Source of the DNA: Candidatus Butyricicoccus avicola
Lineage (GTDB): Bacteria; Bacillota; Clostridia; Oscillospirales; Butyricicoccaceae
Length of the DNA stretch: 45,312 nt
NCBI GenBank assembly: GCA_019119435.1
Contig: DWWZ01000087.1
Coordinates: forward strand, 1-45,312
Reading direction: 5' to 3'
A model generated the notes under the pieces. That model was not told the origin of the DNA, ran no database searches, and saw only the letters and a program-made list of their open reading frames with translations. The position numbers and the translations under genes are program-made. Below, one piece after another: positions 33,279 through 40,420 of the stretch. Position 1 is the stretch's first letter, and every line of letters begins with the position of its first letter.

Positions 33279-33332
33279 TCAAATCTTCAAGCGGTTCCGG
33301 CATCCCATGCCGCGGGAGACATTCATTCCCTT
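33262..33332 (-). promoter_or_regulatory. fluoride riboswitch (crcB motif) aptamer
   Basis: On the minus strand GGGAATGAATGTCTCCC is followed by an optional GGCAT/ATGCC hairpin, then GAACCGCTT, and then AGAGCTGATGACTTCTGC. This matches the known plan: GG..AUG....CC pseudoknot partner, AAC.GC, and AGCUGAUGACxUCUGC. GAA.GUC pairs with GACUUC but carries one extra U (a bulge) compared with characterised examples. Confidence 0.82.
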
Positions 33333-33339
33333 GTGTCTT

Positions 33340-33368
33340 AGCATACCACGTTCTGCATATCCTGTCAA
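33340..33368 (-). promoter_or_regulatory. promoter of the fluoride riboswitch-antiporter unit
   Basis: On the minus strand TTGACA (33363-33368) and TATGCT (33340-33345) are 17 bp apart, placing the start a few bases before the aptamer. Confidence 0.85.
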
Positions 33369-33389
33369 TCCCATCCGGCGCGGCCGCAG

Positions 33390-33418
33390 GTGACATCGCG
33401 CCAGAGCTGTGGTATGCT
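33390..33418 (+). promoter_or_regulatory. promoter of the DUF5655 gene
   Basis: GTGACA (33390-33395) and TATGCT (33413-33418) are 17 bp apart. They are back-to-back with the antiporter promoter, only 21 bp between the two -35 elements. Confidence 0.65.
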
Positions 33419-33440
33419 GGGTACAAAGGAGGAATACGAT

Positions 33441-33821
33441 ATGGACACCAATACCCTGCTATTTTTCGACGGGCATCCGGACGCGCTGCCGCTGTTCGAG
33501 GCGCTGGCACAGCGTATATGCGCCGAGATCGACGGCGTATCGGTTCAGGCTAAAAAGTCCCAGATCTCGTTTTTTAACCGGCACATGTTTGCCTGCGTCT
33601 CCTTTCTCCGCGTGCGCAAAAAGGCCGATCTCCCCTCCCCTTACCTTGTCCTGACCTTTGGGCTGGGCCGCAGAGTGCTTTCCCCGCGGATCGCGCGCAC
33701 GGCCGAGCCCTATCCGGGCCGCTGGACGCATCACGTCGTGCTCTCAACCCCCGCAGAAATCGACGATACGCTCATGGCGTGGCTCCACGAGGCGGCTGCG
33801 TTCTCCGCTTCCAAGCGATAG
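33441..33821 (+). CDS. DUF5655-like protein
   Basis: This is a 126-residue soluble protein. The core VSVQAKKSQISFFNRHMFACVSFLRV and the following SPYLVLTFGLG resemble the DUF5655 domain, whose members have no known function. It contains no membrane segment and no clear catalytic motif. AAAGGAGG lies 8 bases before the ATG at 33441. The gene is divergent from the fluoride-controlled antiporter and has its own promoter, so a shared function is not implied. The family call is from memory of the motif and is moderate. Confidence 0.75.
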   Translation: MDTNTLLFFDGHPDALPLFEALAQRICAEIDGVSVQAKKSQISFFNRHMFACVSFLRVRKKADLPSPYLVLTFGLGRRVLSPRIARTAEPYPGRWTHHVVLSTPAEIDDTLMAWLHEAAAFSASKR

Positions 33822-33889
33822 CGTTTCATTCCTGGGCAATCGGACGAAAAAAACACAGTTTTTGTCCCAAATTTTGCCTGCTCTTTCCA

Positions 33890-33930
33890 TTGCGCCGGCC
33901 TATCCCTTGTGCTATGCTGATTCCAGCATA
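33890..33930 (+). promoter_or_regulatory. promoter with overlapping palindrome, VOC/GNAT gene
   Basis: TTGCGC (33890-33895) and TATGCT (33913-33918) are separated by 17 bp. The -10 forms the left arm of a perfect inverted repeat, TATGCTG-ATTC-CAGCATA (33913-33930), a position suited to a repressor. Confidence 0.7.
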
Positions 33931-33957
33931 TTTTTTGAAAGAGCGGGAGTTTTCGCC

Positions 33958-34878
33958 ATGCATATACAATACATCAATACGCTTCTGGCAGTCACCGATA
34001 TGGCGCGCGCCAAGCACTTTTACTGTGACCTTCTGGGCATGACCATCACGGCAGATTTTGGCGCAAATGTGACGCTGGACGGCCATGTAGCACTGCAAAC
34101 AATGGATACCTGGCAATCCCTTCTCGGGACCGATGCCGTCACGCTGCGCCACCGTGCCGGTGAACTGTATTTTGAATGCAGTGATCTGGATGCGCTCATA
34201 CAACGGCTAGAGGCCCACGGTATCACCTATGTTCATCCACCGTGCACCCAAACTTGGGGCCAGCGCATCGTGCGCTTCTACGATCCGGACGGCCATATTC
34301 TGGAGGCCGGCGAACCTATACAGGCAGTCGTATACCGGTTCCGCTGCCAAGGGATGACGCCGCAGGAGATCGCGGCACGGATGGATGTGCCAGCCGCTTT
34401 TGTGGAAGGGGTACTGTCTGCACCGTCTACGGGCCTTGCCGTCTATCTGCCCGATCTGCGCACGCCCGCCCTGATCCATGCGCTGACCGCAGTCTGGCGT
34501 GCCTCGGTCGAGGCCACCCATACCTTTCTGACCGCGCGGGAGATCGACCAGATCGCCACCTTCATTCCGGAGGCTATCGCCCACATCCCGGTTTTAGTGA
34601 CCGTGCAAGATCAAGCCGGTGTTCCCGTCGGGTTTGCAGGCATCCGCGGCACCAAACTGGAAATGCTGTTCTTGCACCCAACACAGATCGGGCGCGGCCT
34701 GGGCCGGCGTTTGCTGGATTTTGCGGTGCAATCGTATGGCGTACGTGAGGTCTGCGTCAACGAGCAAAACCCCAAAGCACGCGCCTTTTATGAGCGCGCT
34801 GGCTTCACTGTTTTCCGCCGCTCTCCCATCGATGAGCAAGGGCAGCCCTTCCCCATTCTTTATCTGCGCCGCAGCTAA
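33958..34878 (+). CDS. fusion of VOC (glyoxalase-fold) domain, short HTH-like segment and GNAT acetyltransferase
   Basis: This 306-residue protein has three parts. Residues 1-118 are a vicinal-oxygen-chelate domain: INTLLAVTDMARAKHFYCDLLGM at the start, then VRFYDPDGHILEAGEP, whose Glu is a usual metal ligand. Residues about 120-155 (GMTPQEIAARMDVPAAFVEGVL) look like a compact helix-turn-helix, an extension seen on some clostridial VOC proteins. Residues about 160-306 are a GNAT domain: IGRGLGRRLLDFAV is the acetyl-CoA pyrophosphate loop and NPKARAFYERAGF the family's C-terminal motif, closest by eye to YjaB-type enzymes. A drug-modifying or toxic-aldehyde role is possible but unproven. GGGAG lies upstream of the ATG. 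No frameshift or internal restart separates the halves. Confidence 0.9.
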   Translation: MHIQYINTLLAVTDMARAKHFYCDLLGMTITADFGANVTLDGHVALQTMDTWQSLLGTDAVTLRHRAGELYFECSDLDALIQRLEAHGITYVHPPCTQTWGQRIVRFYDPDGHILEAGEPIQAVVYRFRCQGMTPQEIAARMDVPAAFVEGVLSAPSTGLAVYLPDLRTPALIHALTAVWRASVEATHTFLTAREIDQIATFIPEAIAHIPVLVTVQDQAGVPVGFAGIRGTKLEMLFLHPTQIGRGLGRRLLDFAVQSYGVREVCVNEQNPKARAFYERAGFTVFRRSPIDEQGQPFPILYLRRS

Positions 34879-34882
34879 AAAA

Positions 34883-34909
34883 GATGCACCCAATCGGGTG
34901 CATCTTTTT
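34883..34909. terminator. bidirectional terminator
   Basis: A 9-bp stem, GATGCACCC (34883-34891) with GGGTGCATC (34896-34904), is followed by TTTTT, with an A run on the other side. It serves the VOC/GNAT gene and the convergent chromate transporter genes. Confidence 0.92.
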
Positions 34910-34915
34910 GTGTCT

Positions 34916-35494
34916 TTATCCGGTGACCGCGCGCAGCGCAAACACTGCGATCGCGCCGATCACGCCGCTACCAACCATGACAAGGATGGGGTCCGGCTTC
35001 CATTTTCGCAAGATTACGAGCGAAAGCACAAAGAGAACCACTGCAATGCCGTCCACATCAGACAGCGCGTGCGGCAGAACGTCGTTCACAAACAGGGCGG
35101 AGATCAGGATCGTCAGCCCGGCCGATGCAATCAGCGCGACCACCGCCGGCCGCAGCCCGGCCAAGATGCCGCGCAGCAGACCCAAGTCCTTGTATTTTGT
35201 ATATACCCAGGCCAGCGCCAGCACAATGATACACGACGGCAGTACACAGCCCAAAGTTGCCACAATGGCCCCCGGCAAGCCGCCGATGCGGGTGCCGACA
35301 AAGGTGGCTGCATTGAGGGCGATCGGGCCGGGCGTCATCTGGGAAATAGTGACGATGTCGGTGAGCTGAGACGCGGTCAGCCAGCCATGTACATCGACCA
35401 CCTGATGCTCGATCAGCGGCAAAGAAGCATAGCCGCCGCCGATGCTGAACAGGCCGATCTGAATAAAGCTCCATAAAAGCTGAATATAAATCAT
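34916..35494 (-). CDS. chromate transporter family protein, second subunit
   Basis: This 192-residue protein is a single CHR domain with about five to six membrane helices. Landmarks are FSIGGGYASLPLIE near residue 16 and MTPGPIALNAATFVG near 54. CHR proteins occur either as one two-domain chain or as two short chains from adjacent genes, as here. It overlaps the first subunit by 4 bases (ATGA), showing coupled translation. Chromate efflux is the founding function, but in anaerobic gut bacteria the true substrate is uncertain and may be another anion such as sulfate. Confidence 0.92.
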   Translation of the reverse strand: MIYIQLLWSFIQIGLFSIGGGYASLPLIEHQVVDVHGWLTASQLTDIVTISQMTPGPIALNAATFVGTRIGGLPGAIVATLGCVLPSCIIVLALAWVYTKYKDLGLLRGILAGLRPAVVALIASAGLTILISALFVNDVLPHALSDVDGIAVVLFVLSLVILRKWKPDPILVMVGSGVIGAIAVFALRAVTG

Positions 35495-36081
35495 TTCTTC
35501 CGGTCCTCCTGCTGCTTTGTCTCATGCAGGTAGTTTAGCGCACCGATTACACCGCAGATCAGGATGATCAAAATGACGTTGATGCCGAACACCGCTTGTC
35601 CAATGAACGCCAGGAACATAATGATGATGGGCAGCGCCTTTTTGAGCTTCAAAATTCCCTGCGCCATGGTGATGACCACATCGCAGATGACCGCTGCCAC
35701 CCCCGCCTGCATGCAGTTCATGACCACGCTCACGATCTCGTTATCGCGAAAGGCCGTATAAACCAGCGAAATCAGCGACAGGATGATGAGCGGCGGCAGG
35801 ACTGTACCCAAAATGGTGCACAGGGCGCCACTGATGCCCGCAATGCGGTATCCGATGATGATGGAAGCGTTGACCGCAATCGGGCCGGGCGACGACTGCG
35901 CAATGGCGATAAGGTCGATCATCTCGTTCTCGTCGATCCATCCCAGCCCCTCCACAAAGCGCTTGCGCATGAGCGGGACAATGACATACCCGCCGCCAAA
36001 CGTAAAGGCGCTGAGCTGGAATGTGGACCAAAAAAGCGTCCAAAAAAGCTTTGGGTCCTTCTCTGGAATTTGTGTCTGCAT
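35491..36081 (-). CDS. chromate transporter family protein, first subunit
   Basis: This 196-residue protein is the other half of the short-chain CHR pair. Landmarks are FTFGGGYVIVPLMRKRFVE near residue 25, SSPGPIAVNASIIIG near 63, and a C-terminal hydrophobic pair. The two subunits would insert with opposite topology and work as a heterodimer, as shown for Bacillus ChrA/ChrB-type pairs. The ATG at 36081 has AAAGGGG upstream; an earlier frame start has none. The promoter lies at 36126-36154. Confidence 0.92.
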   Translation of the reverse strand: MQTQIPEKDPKLFWTLFWSTFQLSAFTFGGGYVIVPLMRKRFVEGLGWIDENEMIDLIAIAQSSPGPIAVNASIIIGYRIAGISGALCTILGTVLPPLIILSLISLVYTAFRDNEIVSVVMNCMQAGVAAVICDVVITMAQGILKLKKALPIIIMFLAFIGQAVFGINVILIILICGVIGALNYLHETKQQEDRKK

Positions 36082-36125
36082 AATATCCCCTTTCCCGAGC
36101 GGCATCTGCCGCGATTTCTTCATTT

Positions 36126-36154
36126 AGCATACACCGAAGGTCCCTTGCTGTAAA
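36126..36154 (-). promoter_or_regulatory. promoter of the chromate transporter pair
   Basis: On the minus strand TTTACA (36149-36154) and TATGCT (36126-36131) are 17 bp apart. Confidence 0.7.
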
Positions 36155-36174
36155 CAGCTTTCGGCAAAATACTG

Positions 36175-36208
36175 CAAAAAAGCCGGGACGGTTCATATCC
36201 GTCCCGGC
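36175..36208 (-). terminator. terminator of nrdJ
   Basis: A perfect 10-bp stem, GCCGGGACGG with CCGTCCCGGC (36182-36208), has a 7-base loop and a T run on the minus strand. Confidence 0.92.
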
Positions 36209-36220
36209 ATCGTTTGCCAA

Positions 36221-38575
36221 TCACCGCACCGGACAGACGCCGCCGACACATTCGGAGGCGCCGATATCCAGCTCGGTCTCTTCTTTCTCATATTTGGAAA
36301 TCAGGGAGGGATTGAAGGGCTTCATGGCCGCAAGGCGGCGCTCATACTCCTCGCTGCTGATGGCCTCATAGGGCATGAGCTCATAGAAGTTATCATCCAG
36401 GCTGAGGAAGGACAGTGCCACGATGTCGTCCCAGTTTTTCCAGACCCACTCCTCGACGGCATCCCACTCGTTTTCACGAACATGGATGGTAATCGAGCAG
36501 TTGTGATCGACATAGTGCTGCATGAACATCTTGTAGTTTTCCAGCTGTTCAATGGCAGACACATCGGCCTTGACCCGTCCGGCCGGCGCCTTGACCGGGA
36601 ACTCGACGACCTTGGTGCGGCAGTCCTCTGCGGTCTGTCCCACTTCGGGGAATACCGGATAGCCCAGCTCCTCGCACACCTTGCATAGCGGGTCCTCGGC
36701 CGAGATACGCACGCGGCGGATGTAATAGGGGGCATGTGAATAGTGCACACCGCTCGAGACGGTCGGCAGCAGAGACAGCGTCCCCTCGGGCTTGACCGTC
36801 GTGACGAGAAGCGGCACAGCGCCGCCCAGTGCCTCGGCATAGCGGCGAGCCGCCTCCCGCGCCGTATGCCGCAGCTCGTCCAGAAGGTCAGCCTCCTGGT
36901 CGCGCGTCATGCCGGTTGCATTGACCATGTCCTGCCAGCCGGTCAGCGAGCAGCCGAGCAGTTTATCGCGCTGCTGCACCGCATCCCACTCATGGATTTC
37001 CAGCTCCCGGCAGGTCATGCGGTAGCCCGCACGCGCCGAAAGGCGCTGGGCCTCCATCAGGGCGGCGCGGTCCAGCGTACCGTCTTCCCGCACAAAGGCC
37101 ATGACATTGACCGTCGTCAGGTTGCACAGGCCATGGTTGTCCAGCAAGATCTCACCGCAGGGATTGACGCCGTTGAAATTCGGCCGGCGCTTGGCACCTG
37201 CTTCTTGGTTGACCCAGCCCGGCTCGCCCGAATAGCGCATCTGCTGCAAGTGCCAGTGCAGCTGTTCGCGGGTGGGTTTTCGGGTGTAGAAGATCGAGTT
37301 GTTGCTCATCTGGCGATGCGCAATCGACTTGTCGATCTCCCACCGGTCCCCGACCTGACGATAGAGATTGCTCTTGGCCTGGATGCAAATCGGGTCATCC
37401 TGATCGATCAGACCAATCTCCGAGGTACGGCGCACACCGCCCGAGACCACGTTCTCGCCGATGATGTTGGCGATGTCCAGCAGATCGATGGGCTGCAGCC
37501 GGGTCCGGCTGACGCCATCGCGCGCGCCTGCCTGCGTGATGACCTTGTGAATCTTATCAATCATGCGCATCATGGACTGATAGCCGGAAGCTGTACCGCC
37601 AAACACCTTGAGTTTTTCGCCCTTGGGACGGATATTGCTATAATTGACCACAATATGCCCAATTTTATTGTACTCATTGTTATAGAGCAGGCCGAAGTAA
37701 GCGTCCAGCGCCTGGGCCCACCCCTCCTTGGAGTCGCCGATGGTGATGTAAGCCGTATCGCCCGAAAACGTCAGGTTGGTGTACTCCAGGCGCTCATTCT
37801 TGGGGACCTCCTGGTACATCTCATGCAGGAGCTTCAAGTTTGTGCGCACACGGGGCAGCTTTGCTGCATCCGACTTGAGGACGCGCACGCCCACACCCGA
37901 GCCGACCATGAGCAGGTAAAACAGGTCGTGATACGCGTGGAAGTTGTCGATCACCTCAAAGGCACAATTATAGTTCGCCATGGGGTACTGCTCCCCGACC
38001 TTGGTCTCGCCGACCCATAGGGTCCGGCCGGACAGAAACTGTTTCATCTCATATACGTTGCGGTAGAGCGCCTCCGCTTCCTCGCGGCTGGTCTTGGCCA
38101 GAGAGCAATTATATTCCACTGCACGGCGCACGGTCTCCCACCAGAACTCTCGGCGGCCCAGATGGGGCAGGAAGCGCGAATACGTACGCGAATAGACGAA
38201 CGAGCCCAGCTGATGCATGGGATTGGGCGCATGCTTGTATGGGCTTAGAAACTCCTTGCTCAAAAGGCCGTCCTTCCACTCATACAGGCCGCGGCTTTTC
38301 TCCTTGTCCATCCGGTAAAGGATGTACGCCTTTGCGGTCTCAAACCGCCCAGTCTCAAACAGGGCGCGCTCAACGAGATCCTGCACGGCCTCGATCTGGA
38401 TGGTCTCATCCGGCTGATCCGCCAAATGTTTTTCAATGCGCTCCAGGGTCTGGGCAGCGGTCTCCTCGTCATAATCGCCGGCCGAGGCGGCAGCCAGATG
38501 GATCGCGCGCGCAATGAAGCGGCTGTCATAGGGCACGACCTTGCCCGTGCGCTTTCTTACATACTTGACTTTCAC
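36221..38575 (-). CDS. nrdJ: adenosylcobalamin-dependent ribonucleoside-triphosphate reductase (class II)
   Basis: This 784-residue enzyme makes deoxynucleoside triphosphates using adenosylcobalamin to start radical chemistry, with or without oxygen. It resembles the monomeric Lactobacillus leichmannii type. The active-site NPCGE near residue 472 holds the thiyl-radical Cys and the Glu. The redox Cys follows 11 residues later in HGLCNL, and its partner is in MANYNCAF. The C-terminal ECVGGVC (C776, C781) is the shuttle pair for thioredoxin. Residues 2-90 are an ATP-cone (VRKRTGKVVPYDSRFI), which would sense ATP/dATP. The GTG at 38575 is chosen because the ATP-cone starts there and AGGAG sits upstream; a longer frame of about 100 residues has no family match. 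No B12 riboswitch is visible upstream. Confidence 0.96.
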   Translation of the reverse strand: MKVKYVRKRTGKVVPYDSRFIARAIHLAAASAGDYDEETAAQTLERIEKHLADQPDETIQIEAVQDLVERALFETGRFETAKAYILYRMDKEKSRGLYEWKDGLLSKEFLSPYKHAPNPMHQLGSFVYSRTYSRFLPHLGRREFWWETVRRAVEYNCSLAKTSREEAEALYRNVYEMKQFLSGRTLWVGETKVGEQYPMANYNCAFEVIDNFHAYHDLFYLLMVGSGVGVRVLKSDAAKLPRVRTNLKLLHEMYQEVPKNERLEYTNLTFSGDTAYITIGDSKEGWAQALDAYFGLLYNNEYNKIGHIVVNYSNIRPKGEKLKVFGGTASGYQSMMRMIDKIHKVITQAGARDGVSRTRLQPIDLLDIANIIGENVVSGGVRRTSEIGLIDQDDPICIQAKSNLYRQVGDRWEIDKSIAHRQMSNNSIFYTRKPTREQLHWHLQQMRYSGEPGWVNQEAGAKRRPNFNGVNPCGEILLDNHGLCNLTTVNVMAFVREDGTLDRAALMEAQRLSARAGYRMTCRELEIHEWDAVQQRDKLLGCSLTGWQDMVNATGMTRDQEADLLDELRHTAREAARRYAEALGGAVPLLVTTVKPEGTLSLLPTVSSGVHYSHAPYYIRRVRISAEDPLCKVCEELGYPVFPEVGQTAEDCRTKVVEFPVKAPAGRVKADVSAIEQLENYKMFMQHYVDHNCSITIHVRENEWDAVEEWVWKNWDDIVALSFLSLDDNFYELMPYEAISSEEYERRLAAMKPFNPSLISKYEKEETELDIGASECVGGVCPVR

Positions 38576-38607
38576 AGTACTCCTAACTCCTTCCCAAAAA
38601 TCCAAAA

Positions 38608-38627
38608 CGCCCCTACAGCCCGGGGCG
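38608..38627 (-). promoter_or_regulatory. leader hairpin before nrdJ
   Basis: On the minus strand CGCCCC and GGGGCG pair around an 8-base loop, then TTTTGGATTTTT follows. It lies about 30 bp before the start codon and looks like a weak intrinsic terminator in the leader. A candidate -10 TACAAT (38643-38648) sits just upstream with no good -35. Confidence 0.45.
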
Positions 38628-38748
38628 ATGCAGTCTTTTTCTATTGTACGGATTTTCCCGTCTGCGCGATAGGGCAAAAACGCACGAAATTTCGGCAAAA
38701 AACACGCCAAATTCCCATCAAGCCGACAGAGTGCATGCAGCTGCAAAG

Positions 38749-38762
38749 TACAATATCTTGTA
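38749..38762. promoter_or_regulatory. possible NrdR-like box
   Basis: The palindrome TACAA-TATC-TTGTA resembles NrdR operator cores, but it is single, whereas NrdR boxes usually come in pairs. It lies 174 bp upstream of nrdJ and about 40 bp upstream of the divergent promoter at 38801-38829. Confidence 0.35.
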
Positions 38763-38800
38763 TATCCCCTATTTTTCTCATACATTTCCTGTGTCTGTGC

Positions 38801-38829
38801 TTGCGTGCGGCGTCGGAGCTGCGTATAAT
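38801..38829 (+). promoter_or_regulatory. promoter of the YoaK-like gene
   Basis: TTGCGT (38801-38806) and TATAAT (38824-38829) are 17 bp apart. The 298-bp gap at 38576-38873 holds this, the palindrome at 38749 and the nrdJ leader hairpin; I see nothing else. Confidence 0.75.
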
Positions 38830-38873
38830 GGGAACCAGGCAAATCTTCCCCTCCAAGGAGGCACAAATGTTCC

Positions 38874-39545
38874 ATGAAAAAGCAAATGTCCGACTCCTGG
38901 CTGCTTGCAGTCTTTCTGACGCTCGCGGGCGGCTTCCAGGATGCATATTCCTATAACTGCCGCGGCCAAGTGTTCGCCAACGCGCAAACCGGCAACATTG
39001 TCCTGCTCGGGCAAAACCTGGCTACCGGCCATCCAGGCCGCGCCCTGCACTATCTGCTGCCGCTGCTGGCCTTCGTTCTGGGGGTCTATCTAGCCGAACT
39101 CGTGCGCCGCAGATTCCAGCACGTCACACGCATCCATTGGCGACAGACCGTCCTGCTCGGCGAGATCGCCCTGCTGGCCGTGACCGGCTTTTTTCCGCAA
39201 ACCATGAACGTCCCAGCCAACATCTTGTTGTCCTTCGCCTGCGCCATGCAAGTGAACACCTTCCGTAAGTTCCGCGGCCTGTCCTGCGCCACAACCATGT
39301 GCATTGGCAACATGCGCGCCGCCGCCTCACTCCTATGCGGGTATCATCAGACCCGCGATCCGGAACTGCGTCGGCAAAGCCTGCACTATTACTTTGTCAT
39401 TGCGGTGTTTGCCGTCGGCGCGGCGGTCGGCGCCGTGCTCAGCCAGCGCATCGGAGAGCCGGCCATCTGGATCGCCGCCCTTCTGCAGCTCATCGGTTTT
39501 TTCCTAATGTTCGCACACACGCCCGATCCCGACGAGCCGGCCTGA
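38874..39545 (+). CDS. YoaK family (DUF1275) membrane protein
   Basis: This 223-residue membrane protein has about six hydrophobic segments. The DUF1275 opening is clear: LLAVFLTLAGGFQDAYSYNCRGQVFANAQTGNIVLLG. The later MQVNTFRKFRGLSCATTMCIGNMR is a conserved family stretch. The family is predicted to be a small-molecule permease, but no transported compound is established. AAGGAGG lies 12 bases before the chosen ATG, slightly long; the ATG at 38868 is closer but opens a different, short frame. The gene is divergent from nrdJ. Confidence 0.88.
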   Translation: MKKQMSDSWLLAVFLTLAGGFQDAYSYNCRGQVFANAQTGNIVLLGQNLATGHPGRALHYLLPLLAFVLGVYLAELVRRRFQHVTRIHWRQTVLLGEIALLAVTGFFPQTMNVPANILLSFACAMQVNTFRKFRGLSCATTMCIGNMRAAASLLCGYHQTRDPELRRQSLHYYFVIAVFAVGAAVGAVLSQRIGEPAIWIAALLQLIGFFLMFAHTPDPDEPA

Positions 39546-39564
39546 CGGCCTTCACAGCAGCAAA

Positions 39565-39593
39565 GCCGAATCCATTCCGGATTCGGCTTTTTT
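39565..39593. terminator. terminator after the YoaK-like gene
   Basis: A 9-bp stem, GCCGAATCC (39565-39573) with GGATTCGGC (39579-39587), is followed by a T run on the plus strand. The minus-strand side is A-poor but may also slow the convergent HAD gene. Confidence 0.88.
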
Positions 39594-39604
39594 ATACAAG
39601 CACT

Positions 39605-40420
39605 TCACATGTTGCGCTCCATGAGCCATGTCAGCGCCCGGGCAATCCCGTCTGATTCACAGTCGCCGGTCACAAAATCGGCCTGGGCTTTGACACACGC
39701 TGCGGCGTTGCCCATCGCGACCGCATAGCCAGCTTCCGCCAGCATATCCAGATCATTCTCCGCGTCGCCGATGGCCGCAGTCTCCTCTCGCGGAATGCCT
39801 AATGCCTGGGCGAGCCACCGCAGCGCCATACCTTTGCCGGCGCCCGCAGCCAGCACTTCAAAGTTATCCGGTCCCGAGCTTGTAAAAGACAGGCCTGGTA
39901 TAGCGGAAAGGCGCGCCCGCGTCTGCCGCTGTCTATCTTGATCCAGGCTCCAGCACATGATCTTTGCAACGTCCATACCATGCGCTGCAATTGCCTCCGG
40001 CAACCCATCGCACAGGTGCAAAATATCCCTCTGGGCGCGGAACCCTGGCATATTAGAAAAGATGGCATTATAATCGGCTTCCTCCATCCAGATCTGGTTC
40101 GCCGTGTAGGCGAAGGCCGCCATCCCGCACGCCGCTCCCTGCCGCAGGACGCGCGCCGCAGTCTGACAATCCAGGTACCAGGTGTGCCGGGATACGCCGC
40201 TGGTGCGGTTGACTATCGCCGCGCCGCCCGCGCAGATCACGTGCTCGCTGCAAGCCGTACCGGCGACAAAACGTTGTGCTTCGGGAAAACTGCGTCCACT
40301 GGCCACAACGACCTGAACACCCGCGGCCGCCGCCGCGGCAATGGCCTGGCGGCTGCTCTCCAGCACTTCTTTGCTGTGATTGAGCAGTGTCCCATCCAGA
40401 TCGACCGCAATCAGCTTCAT
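39605..40420 (-). CDS. Cof-type HAD-IIB phosphatase
   Basis: This 271-residue haloacid-dehalogenase phosphatase carries all four motifs: DLDGTLL (nucleophile D7, acid D9), VASGR, the Lys in GKGMALR (near residue 195), and GDAENDLDML (near 218). The cap between about 85 and 185 is of the C2B type. Cof-type enzymes usually dephosphorylate sugar phosphates or related metabolites. The ATG at 40420 overlaps the stop of the sugar kinase by ATGA and has GGAGG upstream, so the two opposing activities are translationally coupled. It may limit toxic sugar-phosphate build-up; the substrate is unknown. Confidence 0.92.
   Translation of the reverse strand: MKLIAVDLDGTLLNHSKEVLESSRQAIAAAAAAGVQVVVASGRSFPEAQRFVAGTACSEHVICAGGAAIVNRTSGVSRHTWYLDCQTAARVLRQGAACGMAAFAYTANQIWMEEADYNAIFSNMPGFRAQRDILHLCDGLPEAIAAHGMDVAKIMCWSLDQDRQRQTRARLSAIPGLSFTSSGPDNFEVLAAGAGKGMALRWLAQALGIPREETAAIGDAENDLDMLAEAGYAVAMGNAAACVKAQADFVTGDCESDGIARALTWLMERNM

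Noticed and set aside
38576..38760. Cobalamin riboswitch upstream of nrdJ
   Set aside because: I find no B12 box and no matching core in this stretch, despite the enzyme's need for adenosylcobalamin.
38576..38875. N-terminal extension of nrdJ by 100 residues
   Set aside because: The extension has no family match and overlaps the divergent promoter; the ATP-cone begins at the GTG at 38575.
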